This document shows, in pieces, positions 9,226 to 17,205 of a stretch of 44,620 bases of DNA. Each line of letters starts with the position of its first letter. Position 1 is the stretch's first letter. Source of the DNA: a virus; IMG/VR virus record IMGVR_UViG_3300013372_003156, positions 1 through 44,620 of that record. One strand, given 5' to 3'. The notes under the pieces were generated by a model. It was not told the DNA's origin and made no database searches. It saw only the letters and a program-made list of their open reading frames with translations. Position numbers and translations under genes: made by a program.

Positions 9226-10314
9226 ATGGCAACACTTAAAAACACAATTATTAACGACACTGGGTTTATTCAATTGCCATCAGGCAATACAGCCCAGAGA
9301 CCAACTGCATCTAACGGTATGATGCGATTTAGCTCAAGCAATAACACTCTTGAAATGTATGCAAATGGTCAATGGAATACAATTGTACCACAATCAAGCA
9401 AAGTAACTGCTACGGGCGGAACAATTAGCTCTGCTGGTGGATATACTATTCACACATTCACATCATCAAATACATTTACTGTCACTGCAGCTGGTAGCGC
9501 TGCTACAGTAGAGGTTTTGTTAGTAGCTGGAGGTGCAGGTGGTGGTGGGGCCCTTGGCGGTGGCGGTGGAGGGGGTGGTGTTATATACATGCCTGCTGTT
9601 ACAGTAACTGCAACAAGTTACTCCATTGTGGTTGGTGGTGGCGGGGCCGGTGGTGGTGGATATGGAAGCGGAGCGAGCGTCAGTGGTGCTAACACAACAG
9701 GATTTGGGGCAACAGCTGCTGGTGGTGGGGGATCGGGAACCCATGACTCGGGTGATGGTGTAGCTGGTGGATGTGGTGGTGGCGCTGCCTCAAACAACGG
9801 AAGAATTAACCAAGGTGGTGGTAGTTCAGGTAATAGTTTAGGTTCTAACAGGGGTACAATTTACGGTAACAGAGGTGGCAATATGACCGCTGCTCGTACT
9901 GGTACCCCTACAGCAGCTGCTGGTGGAGGTGGAGCCGGAGGTGCTGCTCTTGATACAAATTCTAATCTCACCTCTGGTACAAGGTACCATGGCAGAAGTG
10001 GTGGTGGTATTGGTATGATTAGCAACATTAATGGAACAAGCTATTATTGGGCTGGTGGCGGTGGCGGTGGTGTATACACAGCTGCTGTTGGTGGTTATGG
10101 TGGATTTGGTGGCGGTGGCGGAGGCTCAACTAATGAGCTTGGTGGTGGACTTGGTGGTACAGGGGGCATTAATAATGGTGCCAGTGGTGCATTAAATAGT
10201 AATGGTGGTGCTGGTGGCACTAACACTGGAGGCGGCGGGGGCGGCGGATCGTGGTCTACCTACTCTGGTGGTAATGGTGGTAGTGGTATAGTTATTGTTA
10301 GATATTTGGCTTAG
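9226..10314 (+). CDS. Glycine-rich tail-fibre/adhesin paralogue B
   Basis: A 362-residue tandem paralogue of the preceding gene, starting one base after its stop. It has the same N-terminal module (residues 1-50), the same entry segment (Thr-Gly-Gly, then His-Thr-Phe-Thr-Ser-Ser-Asn-Thr-Phe-Thr-Val), Gly-rich blocks and the same Ser-Gly-Ile-Val-Ile-Val-Arg-Tyr end. The Gly blocks differ in length and in the inserted polar loops between the two copies, as expected for host-recognition loops. Tandem duplication followed by divergence, or a pool of alternative tips that recombine with each other, would explain the arrangement. A role as a receptor-binding tip is inferred. Confidence 0.75.
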   Translation: MATLKNTIINDTGFIQLPSGNTAQRPTASNGMMRFSSSNNTLEMYANGQWNTIVPQSSKVTATGGTISSAGGYTIHTFTSSNTFTVTAAGSAATVEVLLVAGGAGGGGALGGGGGGGGVIYMPAVTVTATSYSIVVGGGGAGGGGYGSGASVSGANTTGFGATAAGGGGSGTHDSGDGVAGGCGGGAASNNGRINQGGGSSGNSLGSNRGTIYGNRGGNMTAARTGTPTAAAGGGGAGGAALDTNSNLTSGTRYHGRSGGGIGMISNINGTSYYWAGGGGGGVYTAAVGGYGGFGGGGGGSTNELGGGLGGTGGINNGASGALNSNGGAGGTNTGGGGGGGSWSTYSGGNGGSGIVIVRYLA

Positions 10315-10323
10315 GAGACTTAA

Positions 10324-10701
10324 ATGGGACATTTTGCAAAAGTAGTTGATCAAATTGTTGTAACAGTAATAGTTGCTGAGGCTGATTTTATTGCAACCTT
10401 AGAAGACGCTAATAGTTGGATTCAAACTAGTTACAATACTAGAGGTGGCATCCACTATATGCCAAATAGTATCACACCAAGTGATGACCAATCAAAAGCT
10501 TTAAGAAAGAATTATGCTGGTATAGGTTACACTTATGACAGTGAAAGAGATGCGTTTATTCCTCCCAAACCTTACCCAAGCTGGTTATTAGATGAGACAA
10601 CTTGCTTATGGATTGCACCAAAGGTAAAACCATCAAATAATAAAATGTATAAGTGGAATGAAGAGTTGCTCGATTGGGTCGAATACATCATGGGTCAATA
10701 A
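10324..10701 (+). CDS. Small conserved marine-phage fibre-associated protein
   Basis: A 125-residue product preceded by GGAGA at 10315. It begins Met-Gly-His-Phe-Ala-Lys-Val-Val and ends with a Trp-containing block. The segment Arg-Lys-Asn-Tyr-Ala-Gly-Ile-Gly-Tyr-Thr-Tyr-Asp, followed by Asp-Ala-Phe-Ile-Pro-Pro-Lys-Pro-Tyr-Pro-Ser-Trp, is one I recognise from many marine T4-like phages, where the protein sits among tail-fibre genes and has no assigned function. A canonical copy usually starts with a longer variable loop. It may cap or decorate a fibre, or assist its assembly, but nothing in the sequence shows which. Confidence 0.7.
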   Translation: MGHFAKVVDQIVVTVIVAEADFIATLEDANSWIQTSYNTRGGIHYMPNSITPSDDQSKALRKNYAGIGYTYDSERDAFIPPKPYPSWLLDETTCLWIAPKVKPSNNKMYKWNEELLDWVEYIMGQ

Positions 10702-10709
10702 ATAATTAA

Positions 10710-11810
10710 ATGGCAACAACAGGTAAAATAGAACGAACAGACATTCCGGGCGCAGTCCCAAATGTCACTGACAGTTCTAACACATCATATATTGAACCAG
10801 GTGCATTGTTTATCAATGTCACTGACCAAAAGCTATACTCCTCAAATGGGTCAAATTACTTTCAGATTAGTGGATCGGGCGGCGGCTCTGCTAATGTTTC
10901 TGTTGTATCTCAAACGTTTACTGGCAATGATACCAACACGCAGTTCACCCTCTCAACATCTGCTAATACATCTAGAACATTTGTATTCCTAAATGGTGTT
11001 GCCCAGGTACCAGTTACAGATTATTCCATCACAGGAACTACTCTAACATTTGTTACAGCGCCAGCCAATACTGATACTATTCATGCCCATATTCTTGATA
11101 TCAGTAATCCAAATGATGTTGAGTTTACATTTGATAGCTTTATAGGCAACAATACTAATACCCAGTTCACTCTTGGTTCATCATTAGCATCTAATTCTTA
11201 TGCGTTAATATTCCTCAATGGTGTTGCTCAAGTTCCCACAGCAGATTATGGTGTATCTGGAGCAACATTAACATTTACAGTTGCCCCAACATCTACAGAT
11301 AACATTAATATTGTTGGCATTAATGCTGCCGACAACTTGATGGCAACAACATTTACAGGAAATGGTTCAGCAACAAACTTCACATTAACTGACCCATCAA
11401 CAACTAACAAAACATTTGTTTATCTTAATGGTGTTGTCCAGAGGCCAACAACAGACTTCTTTGTTACAAATAAAACTCTTACATTTATTACGGCGCCGGC
11501 AAATAATGATGTTATTACAGTAAGAACCTTCTTTTATAGGCTAGATGCTAGCGGCACAAATACATATGTCCAGTTTAATGACTCAAATGACATTAGTGGA
11601 TCGCCTGGGTTTACATTTAATAAAACAACAAATAATGTGGTAGTTGCCAATACGCTAAGCATTGCTCAGCTAACATTCACAGCTTCCAACCCTCCAGCAA
11701 CGGCTGTTTATCCTGGGGTAGCTGGAACAATAGCATGGGATTCAAATTACATATATGTTTGTGTTGCAACTAATACATGGAAACGTGTTGCAATTGCTAC
11801 TTGGCCATAG
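10710..11810 (+). CDS. Short tail-fibre protein sharing modules with the long fibre
   Basis: A 366-residue protein. Residues 1-50 repeat the N-terminal module of the 2864 fibre (Tyr-Ile-x-x-Gly ... Lys-x-Tyr-Ser-Ser-Asn-Gly-x-Asn-Tyr-Phe). Three ~65-residue copies of the Phe-x-Gly-Asn ... Phe-Leu-Asn-Gly-Val ... Thr-Leu-Thr-Phe module then follow (about 65-130, 135-205, 210-275). The end carries a Val-Gln-Phe-Asn-Asp-Ser module and a Ala-Ser-Asn-Pro-Pro-Ala ... Ala-Trp-Asp-Ser-Asn-Tyr-Ile-Tyr-Val ... Thr-Trp-Lys-Arg-Val block; both are also present internally in the long fibre. It looks like a shortened relative that keeps the attachment and shaft modules but lacks the S74 tip. It probably attaches at the same site or forms a joint. 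Confidence 0.75.
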   Translation: MATTGKIERTDIPGAVPNVTDSSNTSYIEPGALFINVTDQKLYSSNGSNYFQISGSGGGSANVSVVSQTFTGNDTNTQFTLSTSANTSRTFVFLNGVAQVPVTDYSITGTTLTFVTAPANTDTIHAHILDISNPNDVEFTFDSFIGNNTNTQFTLGSSLASNSYALIFLNGVAQVPTADYGVSGATLTFTVAPTSTDNINIVGINAADNLMATTFTGNGSATNFTLTDPSTTNKTFVYLNGVVQRPTTDFFVTNKTLTFITAPANNDVITVRTFFYRLDASGTNTYVQFNDSNDISGSPGFTFNKTTNNVVVANTLSIAQLTFTASNPPATAVYPGVAGTIAWDSNYIYVCVATNTWKRVAIATWP

Positions 11811-11820
11811 TTCTGAATAA

Positions 11821-11828
11821 CATAAATA
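11821..11828 (+). promoter_or_regulatory. Possible late promoter variant (CATAAATA)
   Basis: CATAAATA, one base from the T4 consensus, lies in the 57-base gap before the 11868 gene at a usable distance. T4-like marine phages tolerate a variable first base. It is weak on its own. Confidence 0.3.
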
Positions 11829-11867
11829 AACAAGACCCTTCAACCATTTTAGTTAGGATTAGACGGT

Positions 11868-12056
11868 ATGACAACCAAAATTAAACCATCTAACGTCGAA
11901 GAAGCTGTATATCCAGTAACTGCCAATAATGCTAATAATCTTGGCGGTACACCAGCCAATCAACATTATACGGAATCAAGAATAACAATTACAGGCACAG
12001 CACCAGTCAATGTCGGTGCAACATCAAATGGTCATATTTGGCTAGTGTACCAGTAA
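11868..12056 (+). CDS. Small tail-fibre-like protein
   Basis: A 62-residue protein. The central Asn-Asn-Ala-Asn-Asn-Leu-Gly-Gly-Thr-Pro-Ala-Asn-Gln-His-Tyr-Thr stretch resembles the (Asp/Asn)-Asn-Leu-Gly-Gly-x-Pro-Ala-x-x-Tyr motif that joins shaft domains in many phage tail fibres. The C-terminus ends in Gly-His-Ile-Trp-Leu-Val-Tyr-Gln, a plausible closing beta strand. It lies between the short fibre and the giant repeat protein, with 12 bases to the latter. It may be a chaperone, an adaptor or a remnant of a larger fibre. No specific function can be assigned. Confidence 0.6.
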   Translation: MTTKIKPSNVEEAVYPVTANNANNLGGTPANQHYTESRITITGTAPVNVGATSNGHIWLVYQ

Positions 12057-12068
12057 TAGGTCTTTATA

Positions 12069-15000
12069 ATGCCAAATAAGCTGTTCTTCAATGACAACGG
12101 TACTCTAAGAGAAGCCGAAATTCTAAAAGTTAATGACGGCGGTATTCTCCGTACTGTTAGGGATGCCTTTGTTAATGATAATGGTACACTAAGACAAATT
12201 TTCTCTGCTACCAGAGAAACTATTTACGAAACATCCAGAACAACTACATTTGACACTGTCATTGTTACAACATTTGATACGGCTGTAAGCACAAACAAAA
12301 ATACAACCACAGCATATGTTACGTTTTACGAGTCAGCATTTGGTACAAGCAAGCAAACAGCTACTAGTAAAAATACATCTACAAATAGATCCACTGCCTA
12401 TGCTACAACAAAAACAACTGCCACTGTATTTGATACATTAACTGTATTTGAAACAACAATTGGTACAAATAGAGTAACATCTACTAGTAGGGCCACAACT
12501 ACAGTATTTGACACAAACACTATATTTGATACAACAATCAATACAGCAAGAAACACAGCAACAGAAGTTCTAACAACGTCTGTATTTGATACAGTTATTG
12601 GCACTAACAGAAGCACAACATCTGTATTTAATACTACAACTGCATTTCAAACTACAACTGCATTTGAAACTGCCTATGCTACTACTACAGTATTTGGCAC
12701 AACAACAATATTTGATACAACAATCAACACTGCCCGCGACACGGCAACCTCTAGAGCCACAACAACAATTTTTGATACAGTATCAGTATTTGATACAACC
12801 ATTGGCACAAATAGAGTAACATCTACAAGTAGAGCCACAACTACAGTATTTGATACAACATCAGTATTTGATACAACAATCAACACTGCTCGCAATACAG
12901 CAACCTCTAGATCAACAAATACAGTATTTGATACTGGCTATGATACATCTAGAATAACAAATACTATCTTTAATACTGGTACAATTAAGGACACAGTTAT
13001 TGATACAAGTAAAGCAACATCTACAAGTCGTGCAACATCTACGGTGTTTGCAACTGCCTATAACACAACAAAGGCTACTGCAACATCTAGAGGAACAGAT
13101 ACAATAATTGATACATCTAGAGCAACTGCGACATCTAGAACTACCGATACTATAATTGATACAAGTAGAGCAACTGAAACATCTAGATCAACAACCTCAA
13201 CATTTGATACCACAACAACATTTAATACTGCCTACGGTACTACAACAACATTTGATACCACGACAACATTTAATACTGCCTATGGTACTACAACAACGTT
13301 TGATACAACTACTGTATTTGCAACAACAACTACGTTCATTACATCTCTTATTACAACAACTGTATTTAATACAACTTCTGTATTCAATACAACAACAACG
13401 TTTATTACATCTCTTATTACAACAACTGTATTTAATACAACATCAGTATTCAATACAATAACTACGTATATTACTACGCTTGTTGCTGCTACAAATAGAG
13501 CAACAGATACATCTAGAGGTACAACAACCGTATTTGCAACAACAACATCATTTGCTACTGCTACAACATTCTACTTCCAAACAACAACATCCAGAGCAAC
13601 AGGCACAAGCGTCGGTGGCAGTACAATAACATCCAGAGCAACAGGCACAAGCGCCGGCGGCGGCACAAGTTTCAATACAATAACATCATTTGCTACTGGC
13701 ACAAGCGTTGCTGGTAATACATCGTTTATAACATCATTTAATACTTCTAATATTACATCTAGAAATACAACATTCTTCTTCCAAACAACAACATCATTTG
13801 CTACTAGTACAACATTCTTCTTCCAAACAATAACAGCATTTCCTACTATTACAACCGCCGGTGGTAATACAACATTTATTACTACGCTTGTTGCTGGTAC
13901 AACAGCTGTTGCTGGTACATCTCGTAACACAACATTCTACTTTAATACAACTACAATATTTGTAACGCAATTTGAGACATTGTATAGCTATGGATATTTT
14001 AAGGGTCAGCCACTCCAGGCTCCAAGAGCTACTTTTACAGGCACATCAAGGGCTACTGGCACAACATTGGTTGCAATTACATCTTTTAACACAACATTCT
14101 ACTTTAACACAACATTCTACTTTAACACCTCTAGAGCTACAACATTCTTCTTTAATACAACAACATCAAGAGCAACAGGCACAAGCGTTGGCGGCAGTAC
14201 AATAACATCCAGAGCAACTGGCACGAGCGCTGTTGCTGGTACATCATTTATTACAACATTTATTACATCTAACATTACCTCTAGAGGTACAACATTCTTC
14301 TTCCAAACAACAACATCACTTGCTACTATTACATCTAGAAATACAACATTCTTCTTCCAAACAACAACATCATTTGCTACTAGTACAACATTCTACTTCC
14401 AAACAACAACATCATTTCTTACGCAAACAACCGTTGTTAATAATACGATAACATCAAGAGCAACAGATACGTCTAGAGGGACTACGACCACATTCCAAAC
14501 AACTACTACATTTAATACAACATTCTACATTATTACATCACTAGCTACTGCCACGTCTATAGTAACTGCTACATCTAGAAGTACCACATCATCCTTTAAT
14601 ACATCACTAGTTACTGCCACGTCTATAGCAACTGCTACATCTAGAAGTACAACATCATCCTTTGATACATCTAGATCAACAGATACATCTAGAACCACAT
14701 CAACATCTAGAGTAACAGATACAACAGTTAGCACATCTAGAACTACATCTACTTCTAGAGTAACAGATACAACAGTTAGCACATCTAGGGCCACAGCTAC
14801 TTCTAGAAGTACAACTACTGCATTTAATACAACTACAACATTTACAACAGCGTACGGTACAACAACTACGTTTAATACAACTACAACATTTACTACAGCA
14901 TATATAACAACTACTACATTTGATACGACTACTACGTTTGATACTGTAATTGATACAAGTAAATCTACAACATCTGTCTTTGATACAACAACAACATTTG

Positions 15001-15968
15001 CTACTGCATATCAAACATCTGATGTCAAGTCAACAAACTTTGATACATCTACTGCATTTAATACACTTGTCGTAACAAATAGAAATACAACCTCAACATT
15101 TGATACATCAACTACCTTTGAAACAGCATATGCTACAAACATAGCTACCTCTACAAATAGATCAACAACATCTGTGTTTGATACATCAACTGCGTTTGAA
15201 ACAGCTTATGATACAAACATAGCTACCTCTACAAATAGATCAACAACTTCAACGTTTGATACATCAACCACATTTGAAACTGCTTACAATACAAATAGAA
15301 CAACTGATACATCTAGAACTACAGATACAACAATTGACACATCTAGATCCACAGAGACATCTAGGGCTACTGCCACATCAAGATCTACAACAACTCTATT
15401 TGAAACAGCATATGATACAAACATAGCAACAATATCTGTCTTCAATACATCAACTACATTTGAAACAGCCTATGCTACAAATAGAAACACTTCTACAAAT
15501 AGATCAACAACATCTGTATTTAATACAGTAACAGCTTTTGAAACAACTTATGATACAAATATTCTAACATCAACATCAAGAAATACAACTTCAACATTTG
15601 ATACAGAAATTGTAACTGTATTTGATACAGTATCTGTATTTGATACAACAACAGCCTACGATACATTAATTGATACCCAGGTTGGCACAAGTAAGACGAC
15701 AAGCAGCACATACGATACAGCTTATGCAACAAACCGTAACACAGCCTATAACACTTCACGAAATACAGTATTTAACACAGCTGTTGAAACTTCTTATTTG
15801 ACAGTGTTTGATACAACAACTACATATAATACAACTACTATATTTGATACAACAACTACATTTAATACAGATTCTGGAGCTGGTACAATGGTGTCAACAA
15901 GTAAATCTACTGGTACCAGTAAATCAACTGGAACAAGCAAGGTAACATCTACATCCAGGATTTCATAA
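12069..15968 (+). CDS. Giant Thr/Ser/Phe-rich repeat protein, predicted beta-repeat fibre
   Basis: A 1299-residue protein. Residues 1-50 contain two copies of an Asn-Asp-(Asn/Gly)-Gly-x-Leu-Arg module, like the N-terminal modules of marine phage tail proteins. From about residue 57 to the end it consists of short repeats of the type Thr-x-Phe-Asp-Thr, Thr-Ser-Arg-x-Thr and Thr-Ala-Tyr-x-Thr. In the stretches I indexed, Thr and the bulky residue (Phe, Tyr, Arg) fall on every second position, with Asp, Asn, Ser, Ala and Gly in between; repeats of 4 and 6 residues keep this parity. A central part (about 490-830) uses Phe-Phe-Phe-Gln-Thr-Thr-Thr-Ser, Phe-Tyr-Phe-Asn-Thr and Gly-Thr-Ser-Val-Gly-Gly variants and is interrupted once by a unique segment near 13970-14035. 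I see no Cys or Trp. The pattern suggests a beta-solenoid or stacked beta fibre. I recognise no named family. Confidence 0.7.
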   Translation: MPNKLFFNDNGTLREAEILKVNDGGILRTVRDAFVNDNGTLRQIFSATRETIYETSRTTTFDTVIVTTFDTAVSTNKNTTTAYVTFYESAFGTSKQTATSKNTSTNRSTAYATTKTTATVFDTLTVFETTIGTNRVTSTSRATTTVFDTNTIFDTTINTARNTATEVLTTSVFDTVIGTNRSTTSVFNTTTAFQTTTAFETAYATTTVFGTTTIFDTTINTARDTATSRATTTIFDTVSVFDTTIGTNRVTSTSRATTTVFDTTSVFDTTINTARNTATSRSTNTVFDTGYDTSRITNTIFNTGTIKDTVIDTSKATSTSRATSTVFATAYNTTKATATSRGTDTIIDTSRATATSRTTDTIIDTSRATETSRSTTSTFDTTTTFNTAYGTTTTFDTTTTFNTAYGTTTTFDTTTVFATTTTFITSLITTTVFNTTSVFNTTTTFITSLITTTVFNTTSVFNTITTYITTLVAATNRATDTSRGTTTVFATTTSFATATTFYFQTTTSRATGTSVGGSTITSRATGTSAGGGTSFNTITSFATGTSVAGNTSFITSFNTSNITSRNTTFFFQTTTSFATSTTFFFQTITAFPTITTAGGNTTFITTLVAGTTAVAGTSRNTTFYFNTTTIFVTQFETLYSYGYFKGQPLQAPRATFTGTSRATGTTLVAITSFNTTFYFNTTFYFNTSRATTFFFNTTTSRATGTSVGGSTITSRATGTSAVAGTSFITTFITSNITSRGTTFFFQTTTSLATITSRNTTFFFQTTTSFATSTTFYFQTTTSFLTQTTVVNNTITSRATDTSRGTTTTFQTTTTFNTTFYIITSLATATSIVTATSRSTTSSFNTSLVTATSIATATSRSTTSSFDTSRSTDTSRTTSTSRVTDTTVSTSRTTSTSRVTDTTVSTSRATATSRSTTTAFNTTTTFTTAYGTTTTFNTTTTFTTAYITTTTFDTTTTFDTVIDTSKSTTSVFDTTTTFATAYQTSDVKSTNFDTSTAFNTLVVTNRNTTSTFDTSTTFETAYATNIATSTNRSTTSVFDTSTAFETAYDTNIATSTNRSTTSTFDTSTTFETAYNTNRTTDTSRTTDTTIDTSRSTETSRATATSRSTTTLFETAYDTNIATISVFNTSTTFETAYATNRNTSTNRSTTSVFNTVTAFETTYDTNILTSTSRNTTSTFDTEIVTVFDTVSVFDTTTAYDTLIDTQVGTSKTTSSTYDTAYATNRNTAYNTSRNTVFNTAVETSYLTVFDTTTTYNTTTIFDTTTTFNTDSGAGTMVSTSKSTGTSKSTGTSKVTSTSRIS
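12235..15960 (+). repeat. Coding array of short degenerate repeats
   Basis: About 3.7 kb of 12- and 18-base-scale degenerate units encode the Thr-x-Phe-Asp-Thr and Thr-Ser-Arg-x-Thr repeats. The hexamer TCTAGA recurs many times because Ser-Arg is mostly encoded TCT-AGA. Three zones differ in unit type: Phe-Asp-Thr/Ser-Arg, then Phe-Phe-Phe-Gln/Gly-Gly, then Phe-Asp-Thr/Ser-Arg again. Near-identical blocks recur (for example near 14700-14790), pointing to duplication within the gene. Confidence 0.75.
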
Positions 15969-15971
15969 CGA

Positions 15972-15979
15972 TATAAATA
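15972..15979 (+). promoter_or_regulatory. T4-like late promoter (TATAAATA)
   Basis: An exact TATAAATA just after the giant repeat gene and 36 bases before the ATG at 16008, leaving room for a leader with GAGGTG. Confidence 0.6.
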
Positions 15980-16007
15980 TTAACATGTCCTAATTGAGGT
16001 GAATAAC

Positions 16008-16199
16008 ATGAGTGATGAACAAAGAGTTTGTAATGAGCAGCTTGATAAAAAGTTAGAGTCTTTTGTGGAAGTTGTCCTCCAAAAAATGATTGATCTCCAT
16101 CAGGAAATCAAAACCCTAAAAAAGAAAGTCCACGAAACTGAAAAGAAACTTCAATCGCTTCAGCAGTCAGATGATGCTGATGAGCGTATTGGCGTCTAA
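16008..16199 (+). CDS. Small coiled-coil protein
   Basis: A 63-residue product from the ATG at 16008. A GTG at 15999 is in frame, but GAGGTG at 15996-16001 is better placed as the ribosome binding site for the ATG. The sequence is highly charged and heptad-like across most of its length (Leu, Val and Ile at i and i+3/4, with Lys/Glu elsewhere), so a coiled coil is likely. It ends in an acidic tail. It overlaps no neighbour and lies between the fibre genes and two unrecognised proteins. It may be an assembly chaperone or a trimerisation partner, but this is not shown by the sequence. Confidence 0.6.
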   Translation: MSDEQRVCNEQLDKKLESFVEVVLQKMIDLHQEIKTLKKKVHETEKKLQSLQQSDDADERIGV

Positions 16200-16212
16200 A
16201 AGGAATTATATT

Positions 16213-17205
16213 ATGGTAGCCGAAGTTCCAGCAAAAGGTGGAAAGATTAAGTTCTTTAACATGTCTTCTAACGAATGGGTCAACGATGACGTGACACATT
16301 TTATGAAATCTGGTAATATGTTGCGTTCGCCAGCAAATGCAAGGTTAACAGAAATTGCTAAGTATATTCCAAAGAACCCAAATGGTTCTAAAATTGAATA
16401 TGATATCAATTACGGTAGCCCCAGTGGTACAATAGCTGGGTATAAGTTTACCGATCTATTGACGCAAATTCTCTATCTTGCACCATGCAATACAAAAATT
16501 GCAACTCAAAATATGATTGAGTGTATTCAAAAGGGGGCCACACCAGAAGGCCATAGAATTGTAGAAGCTCTAAGAGCCAACCTTACTGACAAGTATCTTT
16601 TAGATGAAGACCTAGATCTAGAATATGGTGACGTAAATGAATTAGTGCTCCTCCCAGGTACTAACTTGATTACAAAAGATGCAGTTGATTTTAACAAAGT
16701 AGAAGAACTATATAAGAACGGAGCGTGGGTCAAACTTCATCCCATCACTGCTAAAGTTTGGCAGACAATGCTAGAGCAGAGATTTAAGGGTAGAGTAGTC
16801 AAGAACGATGCCTCAATGTATCCAATTCTCAAACGAGCAAAGAAAGTATACTTCACGCTGTCCTCTGAAACAGGTTGCGCTGCTGTTATTCTTGGAAAGG
16901 GTATTGGTCTTATCGACAATAAAAATAAGGAAAGTAAGGTTGGTAAAACCTTTGAGGCAGTATACACATCATTGGATAGATGCGGTGTTAAGGATAAACT
17001 TGTTAACAAATTTGCTGCTCTTATGTCATATCCAGAGTCAGGACTAATTAGTGTTCACCACGAGAACAAAGAAGAATGTGTTCAAAGATTCTTTGATAAT
17101 ATGAAGAAGCACAAACACATTACGCTTTCCAAAAAACCTGGCGAAGTTGGTGATGATGTTATTGAAAAAGAATTGAAAGAACAAGGTGGGATGAAGCAGC
17201 CATGA
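16213..17205 (+). CDS. Unrecognised protein with GT-B-like C-terminal segment
   Basis: A 330-residue product from the ATG at 16213, with AAAAGGAA just upstream. Longer in-frame starts would overlap the previous gene and are not needed. Residues about 170-250 carry a pattern reminiscent of GT-B glycosyl- and glycerophosphotransferases: Lys-Leu-His-Pro, then Met-Tyr-Pro-Ile-Leu-Lys-Arg-Ala-Lys-Lys-Val-Tyr, then Ser-Ser-Glu-Thr-Gly-Cys-Ala-Ala-Val-Ile-Leu-Gly-Lys-Gly. The N-terminal half is unrecognised. It overlaps the next gene by ATGA, so the two are probably co-translated. Placed right after the Thr-rich fibre protein, it could modify virion proteins, but that is inference. An uncharacterised structural protein remains possible. 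Confidence 0.55.
   Translation: MVAEVPAKGGKIKFFNMSSNEWVNDDVTHFMKSGNMLRSPANARLTEIAKYIPKNPNGSKIEYDINYGSPSGTIAGYKFTDLLTQILYLAPCNTKIATQNMIECIQKGATPEGHRIVEALRANLTDKYLLDEDLDLEYGDVNELVLLPGTNLITKDAVDFNKVEELYKNGAWVKLHPITAKVWQTMLEQRFKGRVVKNDASMYPILKRAKKVYFTLSSETGCAAVILGKGIGLIDNKNKESKVGKTFEAVYTSLDRCGVKDKLVNKFAALMSYPESGLISVHHENKEECVQRFFDNMKKHKHITLSKKPGEVGDDVIEKELKEQGGMKQP

Noticed and set aside
8987-9235. Proline-rich minus-strand frame opposite the Gly-rich paralogue
   Set aside because: Proline runs are the reverse complement of GGT/GGC glycine codons; it is a compositional shadow.
10697-10704. AATAAATA before the 10710 gene as a late promoter
   Set aside because: It overlaps the previous stop and ends only five bases before the ATG, leaving no leader; the motif is common in AT-rich sequence.
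12398-15759. Long open frames in other frames and on the minus strand across the Thr/Ser-rich gene (for example 12674-12895, 13571-13930, 14525-14794)
   Set aside because: They are shadows of the repetitive + strand coding sequence (Val/Leu-rich or Cys-rich low-complexity translations), with no ribosome binding sites and no independent protein-like features.
12235-15960. Repeat array considered as CRISPR-like or as non-coding repeats
   Set aside because: There are no constant repeats with unique spacers; units are degenerate, contiguous, in frame and encode a continuous 1299-residue protein.
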